Below are positions 54,105-63,534 of a DNA stretch of 64,000 nt, in pieces (the first letter of the stretch is position 1; each line of letters starts with the position of its first letter). Where the stretch lies: assembly GCA_949316235.1 (NCBI GenBank), contig OX438743.1:17543771-17607770 (forward strand), written 5' to 3'. The translations under genes and the position numbers were made by a program. The notes under the pieces are model-generated. The model worked only from the letters and a program-made list of their open reading frames with translations, was not told where the DNA came from and did no database searches. Source of the stretch: Oegoconia quadripuncta (taxonomy: Eukaryota; Arthropoda; Insecta; Lepidoptera; Autostichidae).

Positions 54105-57100
54105 TTAAAATAGGGTTTCAGAACTCGGCAGCAAAGGGCACAGCTTAACGACTGGCCTAAGCAAAGTTCCAGTAGATGTTTTGAGCTCGACGACTCTGAT
54201 AACGCCGTCAGCGCCTGGACAAGTGCGTATCACCCTAGCCTTACGCCATTGAAGCGGAGGTAATCGAGAATCTTTAACAAGGACCAAGTCACCGAGTTGG
54301 ATTGGCGTGGTCTTAGCTAACCACTTAGGGCGTTGTTGAAGCGTGTGTAAATACTCAGATTGCCATCGCTTCCAGAAATGCTGGGTGATTTGACGAAGCA
54401 ATAACCATCGTTTGAGTATAGGAATGTTAGAGTCGACAAGACTGTGTTCAGGTGTGGCTAGAAGCGGCTGACCGATGATGAAATGGCCGGGCGTTAAAAC
54501 CTCGAGATCGTTGGGATCATTGCTGATTGGACATAAAGGGCGAGAGTTTAACGCGGCTTCAACCTTAGCGAATATGGTAGCCATTTCTTCAAACAAAAGT
54601 GGCCGGTCACCAATGACGCGGGCCAAGATGATCTTCGCAGAGCGAACTGCACTCTCCCACAATCCGCCCATATGTGGACTTGCTGGCGGGTTGAAATGCC
54701 AAGCTATTTGTTGAGTAGTCACGTGTCGGTGGATCTCGTCTGTAGAGTTCCTTATAAAACCAGAAACCTCTTTCAAATGAGCGTGAGCACCTACGAAATT
54801 GGTGCCGCAATCGCTGAAAATATCGCTGGGGAGACCCCTACGAGACACAAAACGATCAAAGCAGGCCAGAAACGCGTCAGTAGATAACTCTGATACTATC
54901 TCCAAATGAACGCCTTTGGTCGCGAAGCAGACGAAGACGCAGAGGTAAGCCTTGATGGACTTGGCATTGCGCACTCGAGAAGCCTTCAGCATAAAGGGAC
55001 CAGCAAAATCGATACCTACCTTTTGAAAGGGTCGGCATGACGTGACTCTATCGACGGGTAAATCACCCATAAAAGGTTCAACAGCCTTTGGTCGCAGGCG
55101 GTAGCAACGATGACACCGAAAAATAACGTGTCGGATCACTCTACGCGCGGACATGATCCAGAATTTGTGCTGCAATAGATTTAGCAAAGTGTTTAAACCT
55201 GGATGCAGGTGAATGCGATGATGATGCTCAATTATGAGTTTCGTGACGTGATGAGACTTTGGAAGCAACAACGGATGTTTGACGGCGTAATCCAAGCTAG
55301 ATTGGGTAAGTCTGCCGCCTACCCTCAAGAGACCGTGAGGATCAAGAAAAGGATTCAGACGCATCAAAGCTCCCTTTAGAGGCATTCCTGCTTGCAGTGA
55401 CTTGATGGCACCGGCGAACGTTACCGACTGAACCATGCTGATAATGATATGCAGGCTGCCATTTAGTTCAGCAATAGACAAGGGACCTGAGCGCCTACAT
55501 GCTGGATCACGCTGTTTGCAATTGTGAGCAAATCGTTTGCACCATGCTACTGTGGCTTGAAGCTTGGAGAACGTGCTGAATTTCTCAAGGATTTGACATT
55601 CATCCGAAGCTTGAATTTGGACCATGTTCGACGTTAGTGGAGCGGGTTTGATGCCTGGCAACTCCGCTTCACTCACCACTTGGAAATCTCCAGGCCATGT
55701 TGAAGGGTCATCTGCAAGCCATGGTGGAGACCACCACAAATGGTTGTCTACCAATTCAGACGGAGTGCGTCCTCGACTCGCTGAATCAGCTGGATTGGAT
55801 AATGAGGGTACGTGCCTCCAAGTAGCATTCGGAATCAACGACTGGATTTGAGACACTCTATTTCCTTCGAAGGTTTGCAGCTTGTGCGGAGAGGTACCAA
55901 GCCACGATAAAACAATGCTGGAATCACACCAGGCTGATACAGAGCTAAGTTGTGTTTTGAGACTTAGAACATTGACGACATGCTCTAATAGACGGGCTAG
56001 CATAAGTGCGCCGCTAAGTTCCAGCTTGGGAACGGTAAGTTTTTGTTTCAGCGGCGCCACACGTGACTTGGCCAACAGTAGTTGCACCAAAACGTGACCG
56101 CTGGAATCCAAAGTGCGAAGGTAGACGCAAGCTGCGTACCCTCGTTCGGATGCATCACTGAAACCATGCAGCTGACAATCCACAGGTTGATCAGTGAGCA
56201 CTCGTCGTGGAATATTAACATTGTTGAGTTGAGAAAATTCGGAAACAAAAGTCAACCAACATTGCAGAATATCGGAGGGAAGAGGATCGTCCCATCCACA
56301 TTCGATGGACCAAAGCTTCTGCATAATATGCTTGGCATGGAATGTAACGGGAGCTAGAAAACCACATGGGTCGTAGAGCCTTGCGATGTTCGATAGAATG
56401 CCACGCTTGGACATGACGCTACTCATCTCGGAGACGTGATAGACGAAATTATCAGTGTTGGCGTTCCACTGGATGCCCAAAACTTTAAAAACATTTGCTC
56501 CCTCGGCCTCGAACCGGAAGGGAGACTCGCAATGGTCTGCTGGCACAGACTCCAAGAACTCATGACAGTTGCTGGACCATTTGCGCAAAAGAAACCCACC
56601 CTGGGAGAGGATGTCAACAAGTTGTTTCTGCAGGTCCAACGCTGAAGAAAGACTAGCAGCCCCACAGACAACATCATCGACAAAGGTATCTTCCAGGAGA
56701 GCTCTGGAAGCATCAGGATATTGCTCCGAGTTGAGGTAAGCCAACTCATGTATCACCCGAATCGCCTGATACGCCGAACTAGTAACCCCATAGGTGACCG
56801 TGGTTAGCTCAAACTGCTTGAGCGGCTCATCAGGAGATTCGCGCCAAAGGATGGTCTGATACTTGCAGTCTTGATCTGCAATACGAACCTGACGATACAT
56901 CTGTTTTATATCGCATGTGAACACCACCAGATGAAGCCTAAAACGTAGGATGATGTCCTCAATATTTTTCTGTAATTTGGGACCAGACAACAGAACTTGG
57001 TTGAGTGACACACCAGATGAACTGGGAAACGTGGCGTCAAAGACAGCACGCAGTTTAGTCGTACTGCTATGCTCTTTGAGCACGCCATGATGAGGTATAT

Positions 57101-59243
57101 AATAGCGATCACGTGAGGCAGGAGATTTAACCTCGCGCATGTGACCAGCTTCAAGGTAATCCCTCATGAACGCGATATAGAGCTCACGCAGCCTTGGCTC
57201 GCGGAGCAGCCGACGCTCCAGATTGTAGAAACGTTTGGTAGCATTGACGTGTGTGTCGCCCAAAGGTTTGTGATCAACCTTGAATGGAAGACGAAGTATA
57301 AATCTGCCAAAGTTGTCTCTAGCATGCGTGTCAGAAAAATGTTTCTCGCATTGAACATTCTCGGGATCTTGGATGAGCATCTTAGGTGGCTCTTCAACCT
57401 CCCAAAACCTATTGAGAGCAAGATCGAGATTAGTGGTGCAGGCCATCGACGTGATACAATTGTTACCGTAACGCGATGCTGCGGGAGCTTTACCCATAAT
57501 AACCCATCCAAAAATAGAAGAGTAGGCAGTAGGCATGTTTTCACCTAGACTGTACTTTCTACCATCAAAGATTTGGTCATATAGGTCTATACCTAACAGC
57601 AAGTCTATTGGTCCAGGAGTAATGAAATTTTTATCCGCTAAAACCAAATAGTCACATTTGTTCAATACTGATTGATCAACACGCACAGAAGGAAGGTTGT
57701 TGGTAATGCGTTTTAAAATAATAAAATCAGAATTTAAAGTTTGTTTTGAAGTAGACAATGGTTCAATGCTGCAATGTACCATGCCTCTTGTTGATTGAGT
57801 AGCCGAAGCACCGAGACCAAATAGTGTGCCAGAATCTGAACGTCTGAGCCTCAACTTTTGAGCTAAGTGCTCTGTCATCACCGAAACCTGAGAACCGCTA
57901 TCGATCAGAGCACGAGCAGTATGGTAATGTCCATCAACATCCTGGACATGGACCACAGCTGTCCCGAGCAACATGGTTGATAAGGTATCAACGCTATGAA
58001 GAGATTGAGGAACTGGATCGAGCACCTTTTCGTACTCGTTGATGACAGGAGAACTTGTGCGGGGTGGCTCGCTAAAATGTGCTGGTTGAATGTGCAACTT
58101 TGTGTGATGACGGCCACGACATACTTGGCATATAGACTGAGATGAACACTTTGACACATGATGTGTACGTAAACAGTTAAAACAAAGCCTGTTCTGCTTT
58201 ACAAAATCCTTCCGTTCTCTTGGTGTCATTAAATTGAATTTTGTACACCTGTAAATTAGATGATTATCGTTGCAGCATGGGCAACTTAATTGATTTTGCA
58301 ACTTATTGTCGGAATCGACAACATTCAAAGAATTGCTAGGTTGTGATTTCGATGAGGAACCAGATATATTTTCGAGTATACGCTGCTGATTTTCTAAAAA
58401 ATTTAATAATTGTTGAAATGACGGAATACATGTTGACTCAATTGTTGATTCGAACTTACTGCGCAGGTCGACTGAAAGTTTTTTAAGAATTATATGGAGT
58501 AGTAAGAAGCTCCATGAATCTACATCAAATTTTAGCGCAGTGAGAGCCTGGGTATTTTCTTTTACAGTGTTTAGAAATTTATTTAATGTTTTAAAATTCA
58601 CCAGTGTAAGATTAGGCAAATTGAGAACTGCCTCAACATGTTTATCAGCAATGATCCGTTTGTTCTCATACCGCTCAGTCAGCAAGGAGTAAGCAACGTG
58701 GTAATTTTCATTAGAGATGATTAAATGTTTAATTAAAGATAGGGGTTCTTTGTCTAACACACTAAGCAAATAATGCATTTTCTCCACTGGGGTAATGCCG
58801 GTGTTGTCGTGGATGAGACTATTAAATATTGCAATAAAATTAGGCCACTCGACATGCACACCAGTAAATCGGGCCAATGTTATTTTAGGTAAATGGAAAC
58901 TAGGATTTTGCCTTGCCGTTGATTCATGTTTCACGGGACATTTTGCTACTATAGAAGAATGTAACACCTGTATGGAATAATACACCTCCTGAAACTTAGC
59001 ATAGGTGGCATCTATCTCAGCTCGCTTTTTTTCATCAAAAGTATCACTAGATAATAGAACCAAATAAGCATCCTCCATTTGTTCTCGAGTTCTCCCTATA
59101 TCAGTATATTTAACTTGATACCGATTGATACTTTCGATATCATGTTTTTCTTGTGTGCATTTTATTGCGAGATTGTAAAGATCTGTGATACGTCCGACCG
59201 CCAGATCGAACAATAGTCCCTTTCGCTTTACTTCAGAAGTCAT
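54105..59243 (-). CDS. Element D gag-pol polyprotein (1712 residues)
   Basis: One open frame encodes all BEL/Pao functions: capsid, polyprotein cleavage, reverse transcription and integration. I chose the ATG at 59,243 (MTSEVKRKGLLFDLAVGRI); a TTG seven codons upstream is unlikely. Gag core LPKITLARFTGVHVEWPNF is near residue 110, and Cys-His knuckles (CPCCNDNHLIYRC, CFNCLRTHHVSKC, CQVCRGRHH) near 318-375. Protease ALIDSGSQVSVM is near 446. RT FVDDVVCGA is near 855. RNase H GFSDASERGYAA is near 1029. Integrase has HHHRIHLHPG with CHRCYRLR, and the D, D, E triad in GIDFAGPFM (about 1411), FSDCGTNFVGA (about 1477) and LWESAVRSAK (about 1529), then a DUF5641-like end. No lesion was seen. There is no env-like frame. 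Confidence 0.92.
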   Translation of the reverse strand: MTSEVKRKGLLFDLAVGRITDLYNLAIKCTQEKHDIESINRYQVKYTDIGRTREQMEDAYLVLLSSDTFDEKKRAEIDATYAKFQEVYYSIQVLHSSIVAKCPVKHESTARQNPSFHLPKITLARFTGVHVEWPNFIAIFNSLIHDNTGITPVEKMHYLLSVLDKEPLSLIKHLIISNENYHVAYSLLTERYENKRIIADKHVEAVLNLPNLTLVNFKTLNKFLNTVKENTQALTALKFDVDSWSFLLLHIILKKLSVDLRSKFESTIESTCIPSFQQLLNFLENQQRILENISGSSSKSQPSNSLNVVDSDNKLQNQLSCPCCNDNHLIYRCTKFNLMTPRERKDFVKQNRLCFNCLRTHHVSKCSSQSICQVCRGRHHTKLHIQPAHFSEPPRTSSPVINEYEKVLDPVPQSLHSVDTLSTMLLGTAVVHVQDVDGHYHTARALIDSGSQVSVMTEHLAQKLRLRRSDSGTLFGLGASATQSTRGMVHCSIEPLSTSKQTLNSDFIILKRITNNLPSVRVDQSVLNKCDYLVLADKNFITPGPIDLLLGIDLYDQIFDGRKYSLGENMPTAYSSIFGWVIMGKAPAASRYGNNCITSMACTTNLDLALNRFWEVEEPPKMLIQDPENVQCEKHFSDTHARDNFGRFILRLPFKVDHKPLGDTHVNATKRFYNLERRLLREPRLRELYIAFMRDYLEAGHMREVKSPASRDRYYIPHHGVLKEHSSTTKLRAVFDATFPSSSGVSLNQVLLSGPKLQKNIEDIILRFRLHLVVFTCDIKQMYRQVRIADQDCKYQTILWRESPDEPLKQFELTTVTYGVTSSAYQAIRVIHELAYLNSEQYPDASRALLEDTFVDDVVCGAASLSSALDLQKQLVDILSQGGFLLRKWSSNCHEFLESVPADHCESPFRFEAEGANVFKVLGIQWNANTDNFVYHVSEMSSVMSKRGILSNIARLYDPCGFLAPVTFHAKHIMQKLWSIECGWDDPLPSDILQCWLTFVSEFSQLNNVNIPRRVLTDQPVDCQLHGFSDASERGYAACVYLRTLDSSGHVLVQLLLAKSRVAPLKQKLTVPKLELSGALMLARLLEHVVNVLSLKTQLSSVSAWCDSSIVLSWLGTSPHKLQTFEGNRVSQIQSLIPNATWRHVPSLSNPADSASRGRTPSELVDNHLWWSPPWLADDPSTWPGDFQVVSEAELPGIKPAPLTSNMVQIQASDECQILEKFSTFSKLQATVAWCKRFAHNCKQRDPACRRSGPLSIAELNGSLHIIISMVQSVTFAGAIKSLQAGMPLKGALMRLNPFLDPHGLLRVGGRLTQSSLDYAVKHPLLLPKSHHVTKLIIEHHHRIHLHPGLNTLLNLLQHKFWIMSARRVIRHVIFRCHRCYRLRPKAVEPFMGDLPVDRVTSCRPFQKVGIDFAGPFMLKASRVRNAKSIKAYLCVFVCFATKGVHLEIVSELSTDAFLACFDRFVSRRGLPSDIFSDCGTNFVGAHAHLKEVSGFIRNSTDEIHRHVTTQQIAWHFNPPASPHMGGLWESAVRSAKIILARVIGDRPLLFEEMATIFAKVEAALNSRPLCPISNDPNDLEVLTPGHFIIGQPLLATPEHSLVDSNIPILKRWLLLRQITQHFWKRWQSEYLHTLQQRPKWLAKTTPIQLGDLVLVKDSRLPPLQWRKARVIRTCPGADGVIRVVELKTSTGTLLRPVVKLCPLLPSSETLF

Positions 59244-59577
59244 TATTATTATGCCTAAAGGCAAAAATTCCTAAATAAATCAAACACTTTTGCATACAAA
59301 TACGATGTAAACAGACAAGGTTCGCGTTTGTAGGTTATAGATGAAATGACGTCTGTGTTTTTAAGATTTTCTTGGCTTGGATTCTAGTTGGACAAAGTAT
59401 TTCCAACGAAATTGGTAAAGTGTGAAACCAACCATACACAACCGTTAGTTTACGAAGATCGTTACAAGAACAAAAAAAAAGATGAAGGTAGAAAAATGCA
59501 AATGTGGTGTAGGTAGAAAATTACGCTGAATTGTAAAGTTATGTGTGATGCGATAAGTACATAAATAAAGATGAGGA
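59244..59577 (-). other. Leader of element D
   Basis: About 330 bp between the PBS and the gag ATG; no open frame of note. Confidence 0.5.
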
Positions 59578-59595
59578 ATCCGGGGTGAAGGACCA
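59578..59595 (-). promoter_or_regulatory. Primer binding site of element D
   Basis: On the minus strand the LTR end CCCACA is followed by TTTCC and then TGGTCCTTCACCCCGGAT. The 5-base gap is acceptable for this class. The tRNA was not assigned. Confidence 0.6.
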
Positions 59596-59600
59596 GGAAA

Positions 59601-59980
59601 TGTGGGGGAAAGATGATGGGAAAATGAAAAAGCCTGTGACTGACCTGCCTAGTATGATTCGTGGGCGCTGGTTCTCGGCGGCCGTTAGGGTCGAAGTCTT
59701 CAGACTGGCGTAGAAATAATGGACTCGGAACGCGCGCGTGGATGTCGCGGTCGCGGATGATGTAAAGATAAAAAGTGGTCTCTAGGAGACGCTGAGATGC
59801 TGTATATCGCCTCGGGATGGAAGCTGTAGCGCGAGCTTGACCGCCGGGTGCGAAGGTTGTCCACGTAACTGATTACTGTCACGGGCTAAGGTAGGGGAAG
59901 TGGGTAGGAAAAATACTTGTGTTGACAGATGTGCGTTGATGTCAGTTTCTGTGTATGGTTGCGTTCACAAATATCCATCA
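59601..59980 (-). repeat. 5' LTR of element D (380 bp)
   Basis: Same termini and length as the 3' copy. It lies at the gag side on the minus strand and is followed on the outside by GCTGG, the target duplication. Confidence 0.93.
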
Positions 59981-59985
59981 GCTGG

Positions 59986-60618
59986 GGTTGACTTTACAAG
60001 AGGTGACAAATCAAGTAAGTGGCTCACATGTTCATTTACAATCCTATACTTGTTATTAAACCTATCCTCAAGCAACCGCAGAGCCTTCTCGTAACTATTA
60101 GCTGCTAAAGGTAAGTTCTTAATAAGATCTAATGGTTCATTACGTAAATACGACCTTAGGTAATACAGTTTTTGTAAATTGTCAAGATGTTTGTCATTAT
60201 GTATTAGAGAATTGAACAAAGATTTAAATGCTATATAATCTGTATATTCACCTGTGAATGTGCACATTTGTATAGGGGGTAACTTAACCAATTTTGGAGC
60301 CGGCTGCGTGGCATTTTCGTGAACGTTCGACGCCCTGTTTTTAATTTCTTCGTTCAAAATGGCGACAGCCAAAAAGTATTTCTCCTCGTAAATTTCAACT
60401 TCACTGTTGTCGCTTGCCTCAAATTGCAAAATATTCTTATTTTGCGTTTCATAATCGCTGAAACAGGCTATCAAACGCTCCTTCTTTGCTAACAATAGAT
60501 CCAGGTTATGCACTTGTAACATTTCTTTGTCCATAACGAAATCATGGATGCGCGTAATGGCACTTTTGTTATAGCCACGTAAGCTACGCAGCCTGCTCAA
60601 TTCGTCTTTCTTATCCAT
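59986..60618 (-). pseudogene. Element C gag, N-terminal part
   Basis: The ATG at 60,618 starts MDKKDELSRLRSLRGYNKSA; the upstream in-frame GTG is less likely. Conserved gag blocks are present: LVKLPPIQMCTFTGEYTDY and NLQKLYYLRSYLRNEPLDLI. The frame is cut at the duplicated GCTGG by the LTR of D and reads two or three codons into it before a stop. The rest continues at 53,583. Confidence 0.85.
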
Positions 60619-61063
60619 TTTTAACACTAAAAACTATTGTTCATAAAATTAATACTAAAACGAAAAATAACTACACGTGCGTCGCTTGTTTATAGGAAAT
60701 GAACGAACGAAGAATCGTGCGCCGGACGTGGGGTGTGACCGACGCGCCAAGGCTGCCAACCGCGCAAAATAAACGCGCGTTCGGAAACTTCCTCCGGCAG
60801 GACGTATGGACGGCTTGCAGAAAGATGATGCAATATGGCGATGATGCGATAACCTCAAAGGGTTGTTTTCTTGCACGTTGCTGTCCTCGAAAGTTTGCAG
60901 GTCTTCGAGGAAATGATTGCAGCAGTGTTTGATGCTCCTTGCTGTGATTCCGCCGAAACATGTATTAAATCGTACCTTGTAGTATCTCGTCAGGTCTCTT
61001 ACAACGTTATGAAGGAACGTTATTTTTATCGTCTCACGTAAACTGAATGCTGGATTCTTTCTT
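60619..61063 (-). other. Leader of element C
   Basis: About 445 bp between the PBS and gag ATG. Frames 60,655-61,131 and 60,699-60,932 cross it and the LTR and show no known domain. Confidence 0.45.
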
Positions 61064-61080
61064 CCTTGCTCGATGGACCA

Positions 61081-61224
61081 TGTAGAATGCTTGGTGTGGT
61101 GAGAAATAACCAATTCCATATACGAGAACACTGAATTTATTATTTAATTACAAGGTAACATGTGTATCGTTCGGGACGGAAAGTCGAAGAGAGGTAACTC
61201 TGGTGTTGCTACATTAAAGAGTTA
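61081..61224 (-). repeat. 5' LTR of element C, outer end missing
   Basis: It holds the inner 144 bp of the 186-bp LTR and then changes abruptly to ATATTTATGATAATAATG. The first about 42 bp, including the TG terminus, are lost. The PBS word TGGTCCATCGAGCAAGG lies directly inside (61,064-61,080). Confidence 0.8.
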
Positions 61225-62160
61225 ATATTTATGATAATAATGATTGAAGAGGTCGATTTATATTTAATTCACATTTATATCGTTATTAATTATCGATATT
61301 TTTATATAATTACGACACAATAAGTTATTCATTTGTATACATTGGTAAATATTATCTAAATCTATAAATAGCCATGTCTGGCATATATTGGGTCACTTTG
61401 TTTCCTGCTGTTGAACTGAGAGCGGATATGTTGTTTCTATTCCCCTTTTGCATTAATGATTAACACGTTCACGAACACTGAACCAGACGCAATAGATGGT
61501 TTATTATTACGTCTATAGCCGTTCACAGTCCGTCAACGTGTTAATTTCTTTTAGACAGGCAAAGGGTAATGAGCCCACACAGCCAAGTCGTGAGCAGATA
61601 GCTAGTACATGTAAAGTATTTATATAGTTACATAAATCTCACAAAGGTTATCAAAGAAAATATAAACGCCTTTAGATACCAATCTCTTTTTATTCGAATT
61701 ATAACAAACAAAATACCATGATTCTAACTTAGATAACGAAGCAATCTTCAGCCTATGAATGGAATCTGGGTAATGGAATGTCAGGAAATTTCGTAGTTAC
61801 AAGACGTAATTCAGAACTTAGGTTTGCAAAACAAACATAAAATTTATCAAAACAACTCCAAGAGAATTTAGAGACATTCGAAGCCTTGCTTATCGAACAT
61901 AAAGCAGTAATTCAATTGGAATTGTTACAAAATGTTAAATGGGGATAACAATGAAATTGTTTATCCAGCCGTTCACATTCCAACGGATAATTCTGAGAAT
62001 TGGAATAAAGTTTCATTACAAGATAATGTTCAGCTCTACTTAAATTATTTCATAGAAATTCTCAGCGACGCTACGCTTCACACAATTCTAATTTCAAATA
62101 TAACAATAATATAAGATTTGCCTTGTCTATTTCCGTGGCTGTCGTTAAAGGCAAGTCCAT
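61225..62160. other. Mostly unassigned AT-rich sequence; holds a small MITE
   Basis: Apart from the TTAA-flanked element at 61,460-61,544, nothing is recognised. The 60-codon frame at 61,932 has no motif. Confidence 0.35.
61460..61544. mobile_element. piggyBac-like MITE with TTAA ends (85 bp)
   Basis: The ends TTAACACGTTCACGAAC and (reverse complement of the right end) TTAACACGTTGACGGAC match in 14 of 17 positions or better, and both begin with TTAA, the target of piggyBac-type transposons. The interior is under 60 bp. It would be moved in trans by a transposase not present in the window. Confidence 0.6.
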
Positions 62161-62164
62161 TAAA

Positions 62165-62340
62165 TATAATAATATAGACACTTTGGTTATAGTGCTTTCA
62201 AATTAGATGCTGATATAGAAATAATGTAGACAAGTTAGTAGTAGGGCTTCCAAATTAGTTACTGATATTTTTACTTGTTTAAATGAAATAATGTAAACAC
62301 TTTAGTTATGGTGCTTCCAAAATAATTACGTATGTTTTTA
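62165..62340. repeat. Degenerate tandem repeat, about three units
   Basis: Three stretches share AATAATGTAGACA or ATAATATAGACAC, TTAGTTATGGTGCTTCCAAA-like words and a following ATTA word. Units are of the order of 60-75 bp and diverged. Confidence 0.5.
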
Positions 62341-62784
62341 CGTATGTACCCTTCAACAAAATAATAACGTCGAGCATATTATTATCTGAAATACCTCCTT
62401 ATTAGAAAGAATGGGTCATAAACATAAATTACAGCACCTATTGAACCACCCACACTACTTACGTTTAAAACCTGTTTACTTGATGATCAAAATGTCTTTA
62501 TTTTATCACGACCAGCACACTTGTTATTCAGCTTAAATGGGAATGTATGTATCGCCAACGCCTTAGCCATTAGTCAAATTTTAAGAAGTTATCTCAGTGT
62601 TCAATGAAAGAAGGAAGAAAGGACACCATTGTTCATATGTATTTTACCATTTATTATTCCGGGTTGATTATTAGACCAGTTATGGCTACATAATTAAATT
62701 GTGATTGATAATTAAATTGGCGAATAAAATCATATGTAATCTAAAATGTTTGATTATTTTGATTTAGATGTAGGTACCTACCAT

Positions 62785-62970
62785 CAACAACCTTACACGT
62801 CCCCACTGTTGGGCACAGCCACCTCTCACTGAGAGAGGGTATGGGCCATAATCCGCTATGCGTAGATTAGCGGGTTTACGTCAGACTAGTGGCCACCCGA
62901 CAGTCAGTGTTTTGAAACCGCTCCTGTAAGGCCACCGACTTGGCTTAACGTCTGCCTTCAATTGAAAACA
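62785..62970 (+). repeat. Interspersed repeat with CGTCCCCACTGTTGGG, second copy
   Basis: The words TACACGTCCCCACTGTTGGG, GGGCCATAATCC, CTAGTGGCCACCCGACAGTC and GGCCACCGACTTGGCTTAAC are in the same order as at 3500-3745. Confidence 0.55.
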
Positions 62971-63534
62971 ATGTACTTATACAGCCCTTGAAATATTCGT
63001 AATATCTAATTCGGTAGAACGTGTACTAGATATTCTTATAGACTTTAATTGCAATCAACTAATCGATCCTCATAGTGCCGCCGCCACGCGGAGATTGGCA
63101 ATTATTGGAGCATTTCCATCTTCGAGGCTGCAACTTGAAATGTGACCTCTCCATAAACCGCAGGCGTAGTTTGTAGGTCCATTTTAGCATCTTCTAGATC
63201 ACTTTTACCTACGGCAGATCGGAGGTTTGAAGTACCTAGTGTCTTTTTGTACTTGTACAAAACGGCTGGAAAAATTTAGATTCGGTTTTGTGCATAACAT
63301 AGATGACATGAATAGATATGTTTCTCCGAAACAAGTGAACCGATTTAGTTGTGGATTCTTGCAATTATATTGTTATGACTTACTCTAACACATTGATTTT
63401 TAATTTGTCCGCTATCATCAGATAAATGCATACTTATACATGTATACCTACTAAAATTGGAACAACATGTAGGTACAATGGAACCAATTATAAAATGACA
63501 AAAAGATATAAATAAATAAATAAAAAAATGTTTA

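Larger units (their letters stand above)
53584..59980 (-). mobile_element. BEL/Pao retrotransposon D, complete copy
   Basis: It is 6397 bp, bounded by two 380-bp LTRs that I read as identical, with GCTGG on both sides (53,579-53,583 and 59,981-59,985). A PBS, a 1712-codon gag-pol frame and a strong polypurine tract are all in place, all in minus orientation. It looks young and structurally competent. It is only distantly like B and C (FVDD in RT, different gag and LTRs). Confidence 0.93.
48423..61224 (-). mobile_element. BEL/Pao retrotransposon C, split in gag by element D
   Basis: On the minus strand it runs from a shortened 5' LTR (61,081-61,224) through PBS, leader, gag (60,618-59,986), element D, the rest of gag-pol (53,583-49,099) and a 3' UTR to the 3' LTR (48,423-48,608). 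Removing D and one copy of GCTGG leaves about 6.4 kb and keeps the gag frame, so C was open across this point. No target duplication can be seen because the outer end of the 5' LTR is missing. Confidence 0.85.

Noticed and set aside
57141..57548. 135-codon plus-strand frame and others opposite element D
   Set aside because: They lie antisense within the intact gag-pol frame of D and have no domain of their own.
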